NCBI RefSeq assembly: GCF_030689305.1
Contig: NZ_JAUYVM010000002.1
Coordinates: 62,001-126,000 of the forward strand
Reading direction: 5' to 3'
Source: Vibrio penaeicida
GTDB lineage: Bacteria > Pseudomonadota > Gammaproteobacteria > Enterobacterales > Vibrionaceae
DNA length: 64,000 bases
A program made the translations under genes and the position numbers. Shown piece by piece: positions 55,971-64,000 of the stretch; the stretch's first letter is position 1, and each line of letters opens with the position of its first letter. Below the pieces are notes generated by a model. That model had not been told where the DNA came from and made no database searches. It saw nothing but the letters and a program-made list of their open reading frames with translations.

Positions 55971-56001
55971 AAAAATAGCAGCTAAATCGCTGCTATTTTT
56001 T
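55971..56001. terminator. Bidirectional terminator between kdsB and the YdjC-family gene
   Basis: AAAAATAGCAGC-TAAATC-GCTGCTATTTTT: symmetric hairpin for two convergent genes. Confidence 0.93.
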
Positions 56002-56770
56002 ATTCTGGATGAGTAACGAGCGTTACATTATTTGCTTCAAGGTGCGAGATGTAACGATCACTTCGAAGGTAATCATATTCCTTAATCCTCGCTAAACTGT
56101 GCTCCACGTTTACCCCTTCTACGGCTGGGTGACACATAATTAATCCGTGGTTATCGATATTGTTGACCCAACCTTCCATTAGCTCAGGAAAGTTAGCCGT
56201 TTCGCTAATGGAATATAAGCCAGCAAAACTGGAATTGGTTTGTGCATTGGTGTGTTTACCTATGACTGAATCAAAACCCAAATTCAATCCTTGGATCACG
56301 ATGGCTTTTAAAGCGGAATCGTGTCCTGTTAGCGGCACTGATGGTCTTCTAATCCATGGAGTCTTAACTGCGTAGCGTTGGTTGACGACAGAGGCTAAAG
56401 CGTCACGGATGACAGGAAATGCGTGAACGTGCTGGTGACCGTCAATGTAGTCTGGTGCTCTGCCCATTTCGTTTTCAAAGTTATCCAGCTGCTGATTAAG
56501 TGTTGTTTCAATGGCTGACTTATTCAACGTGCGCAGTACTGCACTCAGCATTAACTTACCTAAGCTTGCAACGTGACCCAAATCGAAATGCAATCCGAAA
56601 GCTGCTTGTCCTTCAAGCTCTTTCAATCGATTCGCAGACGCTCTCCAATTCGGCATTAGTGTCATACAACTGGTGGCAGAAATACGTTTTTTCTCAATTA
56701 ACTCCAGAATGGCGTCGTCAACTTCTCGAGACATGCCATAATCGTCTGCGCAAACTATGATGTTTTTCAT
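56000..56770 (-). CDS. YdjC/ChbG-HpnK-family carbohydrate deacetylase
   Basis: 256 residues. Metal-site motifs CADDYGMS (Asp9, Asp10), FGLHFDLGH and DGHQHVH are intact, as expected for an active N-acetyl-sugar deacetylase. Starts 4 bases after the glycosyltransferase stop, in the same operon. The pair (polyprenyl-phosphate glycosyltransferase plus YdjC deacetylase) recalls FlmF2/NaxD of Francisella, where NaxD deacetylates undecaprenyl-phosphate-GalNAc for lipid A modification. ChbG-type chitooligosaccharide deacetylation is the alternative, less supported by the neighbour. No ArnT-like transferase in the window. Confidence 0.85.
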   Translation of the reverse strand: MKNIIVCADDYGMSREVDDAILELIEKKRISATSCMTLMPNWRASANRLKELEGQAAFGLHFDLGHVASLGKLMLSAVLRTLNKSAIETTLNQQLDNFENEMGRAPDYIDGHQHVHAFPVIRDALASVVNQRYAVKTPWIRRPSVPLTGHDSALKAIVIQGLNLGFDSVIGKHTNAQTNSSFAGLYSISETANFPELMEGWVNNIDNHGLIMCHPAVEGVNVEHSLARIKEYDYLRSDRYISHLEANNVTLVTHPE

Positions 56771-56773
56771 CAA

Positions 56774-57811
56774 TTATTTTTCTACTTTTTCGTCTTGAAA
56801 CGTATCGCCTACATCATGCCCATCTACGCCTTTATCTACGCTTTTTTGGTATTCTTCAACAATATAGAGGGGGCGCTTTTTAACTTCTGAGAACACTCGG
56901 GCAAGATAGTCACCCATGATCCCGATAGACAGCAATTGAATGCCTCCTAAGAAGAAAATGGAAACAATCAGAGATGGCCAGCCGGGAACATCTGTCCCAA
57001 AGAAAAGAGTACGAAGTAGTACTAACATTCCATATCCAAAGGACATGGCAGAGATCATCGCACCGACTACCATCCATATTTTTAGAGGGATGCTACTGAA
57101 TGATGTTAACCCAGTTATCGCGAGGGAAGTGAGATCTCTGAAACGAAAGGTGCTGGTTCCGCTTAATCGCTCTTCAACATCAAACGACACAGCTTTACTT
57201 TTAAAGCCAACCCACGCGTAAAGACCTTTCATCATTCGGGTACGTTCAGGTAATGAGACCAACGCGTTAACAACGTTTCGGCTTAACAGCCTGAAGTCAC
57301 CAGCGTCTGGGTGTATATCCACATCCGAGATTCGGTTTAAAAGCCCGTAATAGACTTTAGTGAACGCTCTTTTCGCGAAAGATTCGTCGTCTCTGTTTGC
57401 TCTAACCCCGTAAACCATGTCGAAACCTTCACGCCAGTGCTCAATGAACTGTTCGATGACAGGTAACGGGTGTTGACCATCCGAATCCATGATAACGACC
57501 ACATCCCCACGGGCATTGTCCAGACCGGCGCTAAGAGCAATTTCTTTACCAAAATTTCTGGATAACTTCACGACAGAAATAGGATAACTATTCGCAAGCT
57601 CTTGAGCGACGCTTACAGTGTTATCTGCACTGCCATCGTCAACAATAAGAATTTCAACTTCTTGGCAAAACTGCTTCAAGTAATTGTATGTTTCTGGCAC
57701 GACATGCGGAAGATTCTCTGCTTCATTATAAGCAGGCAATAAACATGTGATCATATTAGGAAGATCACGACGATTTTGGCTTTCTGTGCGAGGGGCGTTT
57801 GAAGCGCTCAT
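56774..57811 (-). CDS. GT2 polyprenyl-phosphate glycosyltransferase (ArnC/FlmF/GtrB-like)
   Basis: 345 residues. The GT-A domain has ITCLLPAYNEAENLP, LIVDDGSADNT and VIMDSDGQHPL (the nucleotide- and metal-binding motifs) and FRLLSRNVVNAL; two C-terminal helices (about 237-262 and 272-295) anchor it as in GtrB/ArnC/DPM1 relatives. It transfers a sugar from a nucleotide donor to undecaprenyl phosphate; the donor is unknown but the following deacetylase suggests an N-acetylhexosamine. First gene of a two-gene operon facing the lipid A/Kdo operon. Confidence 0.9.
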   Translation of the reverse strand: MSASNAPRTESQNRRDLPNMITCLLPAYNEAENLPHVVPETYNYLKQFCQEVEILIVDDGSADNTVSVAQELANSYPISVVKLSRNFGKEIALSAGLDNARGDVVVIMDSDGQHPLPVIEQFIEHWREGFDMVYGVRANRDDESFAKRAFTKVYYGLLNRISDVDIHPDAGDFRLLSRNVVNALVSLPERTRMMKGLYAWVGFKSKAVSFDVEERLSGTSTFRFRDLTSLAITGLTSFSSIPLKIWMVVGAMISAMSFGYGMLVLLRTLFFGTDVPGWPSLIVSIFFLGGIQLLSIGIMGDYLARVFSEVKKRPLYIVEEYQKSVDKGVDGHDVGDTFQDEKVEK

Positions 57812-58209
57812 ATTTTTATCACCAATCTGGATTTACCTTCGGCAATTAACCTAAAGGACAACAACGCGCCATTATAAACAGGTTTGACCTTAGTAATAAA
57901 TAAACACAACTTGATATTTCGTATTGCTTCCAGCTTATCGAGTCAGTTCGCGAGAAAATTTATTCTTATAAAGCTCAATTTAACAAAGATAACAATTATG
58001 GAACTGAAAGTTTCTATAGCCTTGAACACCTTGAAAGTCCTCACGCCTAACTATTTGACCTGATTTGTTTAATCTCATCAATGTAATTGGTGAACGCAAT
58101 CGATTAGATTGATTTCAAGACGAGAAATGATAAGCAGCCAAGACATCAATAGAGTCAGGTTTTTGTTTTTCATATAGCTCAAATGTGAAGTGCTCATGAG
58201 GAGAAAGGT
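57812..58209. other. Intergenic region between GT2 and small lipoprotein genes
   Basis: 398 A/T-rich bases between divergent genes. No terminator, repeat or recognised operator seen; it should carry promoters for both. Confidence 0.4.
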
Positions 58210-58512
58210 ATGAAGCGAAATCTAGCGACTATAGTCCCAATAATCTCAGTTTTTCTACTTGCAGGTTGTTTTAGCGCTAAAAACGAAACAACTAAGAGTG
58301 TAGCCCCTAAAACCACTGCGCCAAAAGTATCGACAATTGCTCCTAAAAACTCGGATCTAGAACAAAAACTTTCATTGCTTAAATCGGACGGTAAAACTCT
58401 CGGTTCTGATGCGATTGAATCCGTTATCAATTTACCGGTAGGAAAGACAAGTCTATCGATATCAGTACCCAGCAAGTTCAGTGCTGTGAAAAAGAAACAA
58501 CAGTCTAAGTAG
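58210..58512 (+). CDS. Small lipoprotein of unknown function
   Basis: 100 residues. Signal peptide with lipobox LLAGC near residue 20, then a Thr/Pro/Lys-rich linker (KNETTKSVAPKTTAPK) and a short C-terminal domain ending in a basic tail (VKKKQQSK). AGGAGAAAGG ribosome site. No family recognised. Followed after 24 bases by the exported 447-residue protein gene, so likely co-transcribed with it. Confidence 0.75.
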   Translation: MKRNLATIVPIISVFLLAGCFSAKNETTKSVAPKTTAPKVSTIAPKNSDLEQKLSLLKSDGKTLGSDAIESVINLPVGKTSLSISVPSKFSAVKKKQQSK

Positions 58513-58536
58513 TAAGCTGCGATAAGGAAGATGATT

Positions 58537-59880
58537 ATGAAAATTAAGAATACTCTAATGGTTTCCGCTTTAGTAGCCTGCGGAATGACGGCTTACCAAG
58601 TAAGTGCAACTGATTTATATGCTGGGGCTTACAAAGTCAATACTGCGATGGAAGAGAGCATTGATGAGATGATCATGGCGAAGCTTCAGGCCTCATTTTT
58701 CTCTTCTGCAGCATTGTACATGGATGTGTTGAGTGTCAATAGCCACAAAGCTACCCCAATCGAACTGAAAAAACAGCTGGAAGTCGCTTATAAAGAGACA
58801 AAATACACTGATGAGCAACGTCAGGACCTAGCCGATGCGTTTAATGAGGTTGGATTGGTTATTGATTACCTTGCAGATAACGAAGATACCAAGAGGATCG
58901 TAAACGAAACACTGACTTTTTGTTCATCGCAAGGAGTTGAAGCAAAACACTGGCCTGGGATAGACGACATCGTGGCTAAGTATTGGGCTTCTGCCAAGTA
59001 CGACTTTGACTCTGTTATTGTTGATGTTATCCATGATCCCGTATCTGGGGACGATTGTGGGCAAGCAAGCTCCTGGGTAGGCAATCTTAAGAAATCAGGC
59101 TCACAAGCGGATTACAAATCTTTGCCTAGTAATATCATTGCTTATTCACCTGAAGTGGGTAATTCACAGGGGGAGTTGGTTTACATCTTTGAAAACAGTA
59201 TTCACGAAGAGCCTGGCTTTAAAGCCAACTATGAAACGTTTACTTTTTATCAGTCTAACTCTGAGGGTACTCCAGACGATGGCATTTTTAGAAGATATCG
59301 TGTAAGTGACGAAGTAAAGGGTTCGGTCAGCGAATTTACGAGTAATGTATCTTGTAAGCAGTGTGGCTCGGACAGTGAGTCATTTAAAATAGAGGCAAAA
59401 CGCACTGTTGATGGTGTGCTTGAATATTCAGCTGGCACTGCAATTGAAAACGCTGGAAAACTTGCCCCTGGCTTTGTTAGCGAAACAGACAAGGTTCATC
59501 TGGTCGAGTACCGTGCGTCAGGGTCCACAATAGACTTATTTGATACTGAGAATGGGATCGTAGTGGGTCGAAATGCTTCAATAAACCCAACCGACATAAA
59601 CGGCATAAAACTAATGAACCTAATTGGTCAGTTCGGGTTGAACGACGTCCTTAATGGTAGCGGTCTATACAACCCAACATCGTTTGTTATCTCACCAGAT
59701 TTTGGTTCTTTTACGATTACAGACTCTTCCGATTCAAACAATCACATAGTACACACTGAATCAAATATTACGGATGAAGAGGAAAAGAAAATCTTAAGAG
59801 CGATCAACGATCTGGTTTTGTCAGACGTTGCTTACAAGCAAAATGATGTGGACTCAAAAGCTTGGGAAAGTATCAAGTAG
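58537..59880 (+). CDS. Exported protein of unknown function
   Basis: 447 residues from ATG 58537 (AGGA 8 bases before; ATG 58531 also in frame). Signal peptide MKIKNTLMVSALVACGMTA...SA. An N-terminal helical part (about 30-125, YKVNTAMEESIDEMI) and a beta-rich C-terminal part with a CxxC (CKQCGSDS, near 272-275) and additional cysteines. I recognise no family. Same strand and block as the lipoproteins on either side; a hairpin terminator follows. Probably periplasmic or secreted. Confidence 0.75.
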   Translation: MKIKNTLMVSALVACGMTAYQVSATDLYAGAYKVNTAMEESIDEMIMAKLQASFFSSAALYMDVLSVNSHKATPIELKKQLEVAYKETKYTDEQRQDLADAFNEVGLVIDYLADNEDTKRIVNETLTFCSSQGVEAKHWPGIDDIVAKYWASAKYDFDSVIVDVIHDPVSGDDCGQASSWVGNLKKSGSQADYKSLPSNIIAYSPEVGNSQGELVYIFENSIHEEPGFKANYETFTFYQSNSEGTPDDGIFRRYRVSDEVKGSVSEFTSNVSCKQCGSDSESFKIEAKRTVDGVLEYSAGTAIENAGKLAPGFVSETDKVHLVEYRASGSTIDLFDTENGIVVGRNASINPTDINGIKLMNLIGQFGLNDVLNGSGLYNPTSFVISPDFGSFTITDSSDSNNHIVHTESNITDEEEKKILRAINDLVLSDVAYKQNDVDSKAWESIK

Positions 59881-59912
59881 TTCAAAAGTTTGAACTGATA
59901 AGTGAGGTTTGT

Positions 59913-59944
59913 AAGCCAGCGACGAAAGGTTGCTGGCTTTTTAT
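59913..59944 (+). terminator. Terminator after the exported protein gene
   Basis: AAGCCAGC/GCTGGCTT stem extended by GAC/GTT, GAAAG loop, then TTTTTA. Confidence 0.88.
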
Positions 59945-60118
59945 ATTAATAACTTATGATTTAAAGAGGTGATATTCAAAGCGAGTACAAATTACGATGC
60001 TTACACGACCTTACATTTGGTTGGGGCGTTAATTGGTAATATGCGCTTGCAGCTCAATCAAGGGAACTGAAATCTGCCTAAAAATAACTATTTCATCTAA
60101 TCGCTTTGAGTAAAATTT

Positions 60119-61741
60119 ATGAAATTTAATCGTTCCCTGATGACCATGGCAGTGGTCTCCGCTTTTACCGTTATGATTTCTGGTTGTAACAAAGATTCAA
60201 ACTCTTCTTCTCCAATAACACCGCCTACTTTACCAACGAAACCAAGCGCAGGATCCAATTCCTACTCTCTTATTGCACTAGGTGGTGAGCAATATTTGTC
60301 AAATGCTGATGTTTTCTTGGACAGCAACCATGATGGAAAGTGTGACCAATACCTAGGTAAGACGAACTCACAGGGGGCGATCAAAACGAAAAGCAGTTCA
60401 AGCAAAGCGGTAGTTTGTGTAAGACAAGATAACGCAATAGCAGTAAAAGCTTTCTCAAACTCTAACGTTCTGTCTGCTAACGATGTGTTTTTTCAGTCGA
60501 AGTTAAATTATGGGGTGGTTAGCCCTATCACTGATATCGCCGTGAAAGAAAATTTAACTAAAGAAGCTTTCGCGACGAAGCTTGGATTAGATTCAAGCAA
60601 AGTTTTTCACAACTATCTTTCGGATTCCGATGATGAAAGTTATAAGGCGAAAGTCGTTGCACGTTCACTGGCTCAAGCACAAAAGCAAGGTGCGAAAGAG
60701 CGTGAATTATTGAAAGCTCTTGCGACCAGTGCTGGGCAGCAATTGTTAGGCGATGTTACTAATTTAAAGGGTAAAACGCTGAACCTAGATAAAGCAGGTA
60801 ATGTTAGCTCTGTGGTTGCTTTTGACCAAGCTGCATATAAAAAACAGGTGAATTCTGCACCAGAGTGCGGAGAGTGGCACTTACCTGAACATATGGCATT
60901 TTTGCCTCAGCAACAGATATTGGATATCGCTGTATTAGATTCTGATATTCAGAAATTTATAGCAGGTAAGTCTCCATCTGATGCGCTTGATGCGATTTTA
61001 AGTAATGCCCCAGATTCGATGAATGCAAGCTTGAAAACTAGCATAAAGCAGTGTTCATCTATCACAACATCAAACACTGTCCATGATTTTTCAAATTGCG
61101 CTGGTGATGTGAAATCGGCACTAACGGAAGTGTATCGTTCTGATGATGACCGCATTCGCATGATATGCCGCGTGACTAAACCACAAATCAACATAGCGGT
61201 TATCCCTGTCGTTGTTGATGGTTATACGCTCCCGTCGAATAGTATCCGCCAAGAAGTTGTTGCTAGATTTGGTGAACAGTCAAATGTTGATAAGTATCTA
61301 GAATCGACCTTAGCCAAAGATGTGCAGTTAACTGTCGCTACTGAACTGAATGTGACAGGTTTAGAAACAAACGATGACAATAAAGTTCTACTGCCTTATA
61401 AAGACCAAATTTTTTACCAATCGATACTTGCTGAAGATGGTTCTAAGCTTGACATAACTCAGTATGACCAATTGGCATTTGTTTATATTGCCAAAAACAA
61501 CCTAGGTTTGAGCAACTACGGAAACATCTATGAGACAGTTACCCTAAAGGATGGAACTGTTCTTAAAAATCGCTTTTTAATCAACAGTGACCTCACAAGT
61601 CAATCACGCGTTTCTAAGCTTGGGCTGGACAGCGAAAGCAAGAGCTTGAAGCCAGATCAGGTTCTATTTGCGCACGAGTATTTACATGGTTTAGGTTTGG
61701 GGCATGCTTCAGTTTCTCCTTGCTCCTACAAGCACTGGTAA
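60119..61741 (+). CDS. Lipoprotein metalloprotease, N-terminal part up to a frameshift
   Basis: 540-residue open frame. Signal peptide with a lipobox-like ISGC near residue 23, Ser/Pro/Thr-rich linker, then a region with DVFLDSNHDGKCD (calcium-loop-like, near residues 65-80). Near the end is HEYLHGLGLGH (His519, Glu520, His523, Gly526, His529), a complete HExxHxxGxxH metzincin-type zinc motif. The frame then runs out at TAA 61739 after twelve residues. The frame that opens at 61704 continues the protease (Met-turn-like NGVMGG follows), so I read this as a gene broken by one extra base near 61721. If no recoding occurs, the product has the zinc site but lacks its C-terminal part. Confidence 0.75.
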   Translation: MKFNRSLMTMAVVSAFTVMISGCNKDSNSSSPITPPTLPTKPSAGSNSYSLIALGGEQYLSNADVFLDSNHDGKCDQYLGKTNSQGAIKTKSSSSKAVVCVRQDNAIAVKAFSNSNVLSANDVFFQSKLNYGVVSPITDIAVKENLTKEAFATKLGLDSSKVFHNYLSDSDDESYKAKVVARSLAQAQKQGAKERELLKALATSAGQQLLGDVTNLKGKTLNLDKAGNVSSVVAFDQAAYKKQVNSAPECGEWHLPEHMAFLPQQQILDIAVLDSDIQKFIAGKSPSDALDAILSNAPDSMNASLKTSIKQCSSITTSNTVHDFSNCAGDVKSALTEVYRSDDDRIRMICRVTKPQINIAVIPVVVDGYTLPSNSIRQEVVARFGEQSNVDKYLESTLAKDVQLTVATELNVTGLETNDDNKVLLPYKDQIFYQSILAEDGSKLDITQYDQLAFVYIAKNNLGLSNYGNIYETVTLKDGTVLKNRFLINSDLTSQSRVSKLGLDSESKSLKPDQVLFAHEYLHGLGLGHASVSPCSYKHW

Positions 61742-62366
61742 CCCGTTTAATTTTGATCAATCTTGCGATTGGAATAAAACAGAAAAATTAAACAAAGAGA
61801 TAATGGAAAAGTATCATAAAGAGTTCGATAAATATTCAGCGTTCAATTATGGCGTATACAACGGCGTAATGGGCGGAAAAGGCGAGGTTGGTCAAGAAGT
61901 ATTACCGTACTTTCAATATCGACTAGGTAGAGTAAACCCAAGTAAAGTTTCTGAAGTGAATGGATCTAAAACGGTTGAACTCAATGGGTTCGATCCAACG
62001 GAAAATACTTTGCAATTGATTCATTTGAATACCAAGAACGGCCACTTCTGGTTGTGGTTCAATGCTGAAAATAATCGCTTTGACTGGATGATGGAAAACC
62101 CAACACTAGTCAATGATCTGAAGCTGAGTGCACCAGGCACGCCAGAATTTGGGACAGGTATAACTTTGGCATCCGTTTCCACAAATGAAGATGAAACGGT
62201 CATTATCATTCCGAATGACTATTCGTTCTCAACTCCAAACAATCTTCATTCACTAAAAACGGATAAGTCTCTATTTACTGATGGGACCTACACCATTGAT
62301 AACGTTGAGCTGACGGTTTCAACCAAGAGCCCTAAAGCCAAGACCATCCAATTTGTTTTTAAGTAA
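61704..62366 (+). pseudogene. Detached C-terminal part of the frameshifted metalloprotease
   Basis: 220-codon open frame in the +1 frame relative to the upstream gene. The first plausible ATG (61704) is within the zinc motif of the other frame, with no ribosome site, so it is not an independent gene start. Joining the frames by omitting one base at 61721 gives ...HASVSP then APTSTGNPFNFDQSCDW. The fragment includes YGVYNGVMGG, a possible Met-turn, then a beta-rich C-terminal region. M6-like or related protease is my best guess. Terminator at 62387. Confidence 0.7.
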
Positions 62367-62386
62367 TCGTAGCAATTGCTAGTTTT

Positions 62387-62420
62387 AAGCCAGCTTGATA
62401 TAGCTGGCTTTTCTTTTTCA
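62387..62420 (+). terminator. Terminator after the metalloprotease gene
   Basis: AAGCCAGCT/AGCTGGCTT stem, TGATAT loop, followed by TTCTTTTT. The stem sequence resembles the terminator at 59913. Confidence 0.88.
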
Positions 62421-62424
62421 TAAC

Positions 62425-62451
62425 GCAAAAAAGCCCACAGACTTCGTGGGC
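62425..62451 (-). terminator. Terminator of the SpoVR-family gene (minus strand)
   Basis: GCCCAC/GTGGGC stem with 7-base loop; on the minus strand it is followed by TTTTTT (the A run at 62427-62432). Confidence 0.85.
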
Positions 62452-62484
62452 AAATAGGAGGATTGGTAAATTCGAGTTATTGGC

Positions 62485-64000
62485 TTAGATTTCAGAGTTG
62501 TAGTCTTCACGTTCAGGGCAACTGCCTAGTATCTCTTTTCTTCCAGATTCATTCCGTTGCTCCAAAATGACATCAAATCCCCAAAGCCTATAGAGGTGTT
62601 TCAATACTTCTTGATGGCTGTCGCCTAATGGGATCCTATCATGAGGGACATATTGCAAGATCAACGATCGATCGCCGCGTACGTCTACATTCCACACCTG
62701 AATGTTTGGCTCTAAGTTACTTAAATTATATTGTGCCGCCAGTTTCTCCCTGATTTGGCGATAACCTACTTCATCGTGTATTGCGCTGACTTCTATGTGG
62801 TTTTTTCTGTCGTCGTCACTGATAGCAAAGAGTTTAAAGTCACGCATTAACTTAGGCGACAAGTATTGGCTGATGAAGCTTTCATCTTTAAAGTTTGCCA
62901 TGGCGAAGTGCAATGTATCTAACCAATCTGCTCCTGCGATATCTGGGAACCACTCTCTGTCTTCATCGGTTGGGTCTTCACACATTCTACGAATGTCTTG
63001 GAACATCGCAAAACCCAGAGCATACGGATTGATGCCACTAAAGTAAGGGCTGTTGTATGGAGGCTGAGCGACAACATTGGTGTGGCTATGCAAGAACTCA
63101 AGCATAAACTTCTCAGACACCAAGCCTTCATCGTACAAATGATTCAGTATGGAATAGTGCCAAAATGTTGCCCAACCTTCGTTCATGACTTGTGTTTGTT
63201 TCTGAGGGTAGAAGTACTGGCTGACTTTTCTAACAATACGTACTATCTCTCTCTGCCAAGGCTCTAGAAGTGGGGCGTGCTTCTCAATGAAGTACAAGAT
63301 ATTTTCTTGAGGTTCCGTTGGGAAACGAATCTTTTGAGACTGCTCCTTCTCCTCGCTTTTAGGAACCGTTTTCCAAAGCTCGTTAACTTGAGATTGAAGG
63401 TATTCCTCGCGAGCTTCTTGCCGTGCCTTCTCCTCCACAATAGAGATTTTTTCGGGGCGTTTGTATCGATCGACACCGAAATTCATTAGCGCATGGCAGG
63501 AATCTAACAGCTGTTCAACCTCGTCTACACCGTGCTTTTCCTCACACTCGGTAATGTAGTTTCTAGCGAATAATAGGTAATCGACAATGGAGCTTGCATC
63601 CGTCCAAGTTTGGAACAGGTAGTTGCCTTTGAAGAAAGAGTTGTGACCATAGCAAGCATGAGCCATAACCAAGGCTTGCATGGTTACGGTGTTTTCTTCC
63701 ATTAGGTACGCAATACATGGGTCTGAGTTAATTACAATTTCATACGCAAGACCCATCTGACCGTGCTTGTAATTTTGTTCGGTTTGGATAAATTTTTTGC
63801 CAAATGACCAATGATTGTAATTGATAGGCATACCAATGCTTGAGTATGCGTCCATCATTTGTTCCGCTGTGATCACTTCAATTTGGTTAGGGTAGGTGTC
63901 TAAGCGATAGTGTTCTGCTACCCTTTTGATTTCTTTGTGGTAACGCTCCAGAAGTTCGAATGTCCAATCCGGACCATCTGGCAAGCGCTTGCTGTTTGTC
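62485..64000 (-). CDS. SpoVR-family protein (YcgB-like), 5' end outside the window
   Basis: Open frame reaches the window edge: residues before PDGPDWTF still match the E. coli YcgB pattern (R-L-x-D-GPDWTF), so the true start lies beyond 64000 and an in-window start (TTG at 63984) is an artefact. At least 505 residues are present. Clear family motifs: QMMDAYSSIGMPINYNHWSFGKKF, MEENTVTMQALVMAHACYGHNSF, and VMNEGWATFWHY (His-containing zinc-like residues). SpoVR/YcgB is usually in operon with PrkA (YeaG) and YeaH, stress-related genes expected just right of this window. Function in Gram-negatives is poorly defined. Confidence 0.93.
   Translation of the reverse strand, partial: TNSKRLPDGPDWTFELLERYHKEIKRVAEHYRLDTYPNQIEVITAEQMMDAYSSIGMPINYNHWSFGKKFIQTEQNYKHGQMGLAYEIVINSDPCIAYLMEENTVTMQALVMAHACYGHNSFFKGNYLFQTWTDASSIVDYLLFARNYITECEEKHGVDEVEQLLDSCHALMNFGVDRYKRPEKISIVEEKARQEAREEYLQSQVNELWKTVPKSEEKEQSQKIRFPTEPQENILYFIEKHAPLLEPWQREIVRIVRKVSQYFYPQKQTQVMNEGWATFWHYSILNHLYDEGLVSEKFMLEFLHSHTNVVAQPPYNSPYFSGINPYALGFAMFQDIRRMCEDPTDEDREWFPDIAGADWLDTLHFAMANFKDESFISQYLSPKLMRDFKLFAISDDDRKNHIEVSAIHDEVGYRQIREKLAAQYNLSNLEPNIQVWNVDVRGDRSLILQYVPHDRIPLGDSHQEVLKHLYRLWGFDVILEQRNESGRKEILGSCPEREDYNSEI

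Noticed and set aside
58176..58200. CRP site before the small lipoprotein gene
   Set aside because: TGTGA-N6-CATGA matches only one half-site and lies too close to the ribosome site.

Overview
The window looks like chromosome 1 of a Vibrio (Vibrionaceae), about 44% GC by eye. The main evidence is gene order: csiV-mfd-plzB-lolC-lolD-lolE-DUF2062-comEC-msbA-lpxK-ycaR-kdsB, and hinT-COG3014 lipoprotein-ycfL-lpoB-thiK-ycfP followed by ndh. CsiV, the orphan DUF1887 CARF nuclease and the dense set of CheV, chemoreceptor and two-component genes fit the same genus. I see no rRNA, tRNA, CRISPR array, prophage or insertion sequence. The species cannot be named from the sequence alone.

Layout. 1-5 kb: a periplasmic binding protein, a hybrid histidine kinase and a response-regulator/kinase, probably one phosphorelay. 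5-12 kb: a BMP-type nucleoside ABC importer, then inosine/guanosine kinase (PurR-like boxes at 5020 and 10304) and a Rof-like Rho inhibitor. 12-21 kb: an OmpR-type two-component pair, a chemoreceptor, CheV, a GGDEF-EAL protein and a CBS protein. 21-26 kb: a MATE exporter, a DASS/SLC13 anion transporter, and directly behind it a histidine kinase with a cyclic-nucleotide-type domain plus a stand-alone receiver. 26-31 kb: a ZntA-type metal ATPase under a ZntR/MerR-type promoter, uridine phosphorylase, and an orphan CARF nuclease (Card1/Can2 family). 31-41 kb: a second chemoreceptor, hinT, the lpoB/thiK/ycfP cluster, an orphan type IV pilin-like protein, ndh with a consensus FNR box, and a GNAT acetyltransferase. 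41-56 kb: envelope and repair core (csiV, mfd, plzB, lolCDE, comEC, msbA, lpxK, ycaR, kdsB). 56-58 kb, convergent to kdsB: an ArnC/FlmF-like glycosyltransferase and a YdjC-family deacetylase. 58-62.4 kb: an accessory block encoding a small lipoprotein, an exported protein of unknown function and a lipoprotein metalloprotease split by a frameshift. The right edge cuts the 5' end of a SpoVR-family gene.

How the genes work together. Two themes stand out. One is nucleoside import and salvage (BMP importer, Gsk, Udp). The other is envelope biogenesis: lipoprotein sorting by LolCDE, lipid A/Kdo synthesis and flipping by MsbA, LpxK and KdsB, the peptidoglycan synthase cofactors LpoB and CsiV, and a likely undecaprenyl-phosphate-sugar lipid A modification pair. 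The most interesting leads are the orphan CARF nuclease, the glycosyltransferase/deacetylase pair, the frameshifted secreted protease block, the transporter-linked sensor kinase, and two strong regulatory structures: the hairpin before the DASS gene and the FNR box before ndh.
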